This document shows, in pieces, positions 63,907 to 64,000 of a DNA stretch of 64,000 nt. The position numbers and the translations under genes were made by a program. The stretch spans positions 62,001 to 126,000 of the forward strand of contig NZ_BALE01000010.1 in the NCBI RefSeq assembly GCF_000963885.1. Direction: 5' to 3'. This DNA comes from Tanticharoenia sakaeratensis NBRC 103193 (GTDB lineage: Bacteria > Pseudomonadota > Alphaproteobacteria > Acetobacterales > Acetobacteraceae). The notes below the pieces were generated by a model. The model had not been told where the DNA came from. It did not search any database and saw nothing but the letters and a program-made list of their open reading frames with translations. The stretch's first letter is position 1. Each line of letters starts with the position of its first letter.

Positions 63907-64000
63907 ATGACCGTCAGTCAAGTGTCGTCCGATATCGGTCGACCTTACGAGGAATGCGGGGTCTTCGGCGTCTGGGGCGCGCCCGATGCGGCGGCCCTTG
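63907..64000 (+). CDS. purF: Amidophosphoribosyltransferase, first codons only
   Basis: Only the first 31 codons are in the window. They read RPYEECGVFGVWGAPDAAAL, with the nucleophilic Cys of the glutaminase domain in ECGVFGV after a short propeptide. PurF commits PRPP to purine synthesis. Position after cvpA supports the call. Confidence 0.88.
   Translation, partial: MTVSQVSSDIGRPYEECGVFGVWGAPDAAAL

Overview
The window looks like ordinary chromosome of an acetic acid bacterium (Alphaproteobacteria, Acetobacteraceae). The pointers are a PQQ-dependent polyol dehydrogenase pair of the SldBA type at the left edge, a cytochrome bo3 ubiquinol oxidase operon, C4-pathway 5-aminolevulinate synthase, high GC, and gene order typical of the family. 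A complete proton-pumping complex I alongside SldBA fits genera such as Asaia, Kozakia or relatives better than Gluconobacter oxydans, which as far as I know uses only NDH-2. That genus-level guess is an inference.

Layout. 1-2.7 kb: sldA (cut by the window edge), sldB and an unknown lipoprotein. 3-7.8 kb: an SDR protein, a family 9 glycosyltransferase, thrS and infC with a terminator. 8.2-11.7 kb (minus strand): a compact unit of response regulator, histidine kinase, small secreted Cys protein, SIMPL protein and DUF3072 protein. 12-17.7 kb: fatty acid desaturase, HtrA-type protease, the folate/pterin operon folP-folBK-folE, and a secreted methyltransferase-like protein. 17.9-21.9 kb: cyoABCD. 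21.8-25.5 kb: a NifU-like scaffold, a porin and the Kup potassium transporter. 25.7-40.2 kb: a 13-gene nuo operon (nuoA, B, CD, E-N) on the minus strand. 40.5-46 kb: AbrB-type transporter, small DUF3309 protein, DsbA-like protein, GGT-like lipoprotein, rpmJ and a TPR protein. 46-52.8 kb: priA, xerC, a retropepsin-like protein, a secreted Cys-rich protein and glnK-amtB. 53-59 kb: ubiH family, cysE, a broken Gfo/Idh/MocA oxidoreductase, YdcZ-type and MFS transporters, and a degenerate EAL protein. 59-64 kb: divergent pirin/LysR, hemA, cvpA and the first codons of purF.

How the genes work together. SldBA oxidises polyols in the periplasm and feeds electrons to ubiquinone, complex I does the same with NADH, and CyoABCD reoxidises the quinol with oxygen. 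UbiH-type monooxygenase and HemA contribute to quinone and heme supply. Several operons are tightly packed with 1-4 nt start/stop overlaps, which implies translational coupling. I recognised no tRNA, rRNA, CRISPR array, prophage or intact insertion sequence.

Most notable points: infC appears to start at AUA behind a good Shine-Dalgarno; a Gfo/Idh/MocA gene has a TAA exactly where this family has its catalytic tyrosine; complex I has the E. coli-type fused nuoCD; a five-gene envelope-signalling cluster contains an uncharacterised secreted Cys protein; a GGT-like lipoprotein and an EAL protein have lost key residues; and an orphan minus-strand terminator near 62.5 kb may mark an unannotated small RNA. 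I do not see an obviously new multi-gene defence or mobile system.
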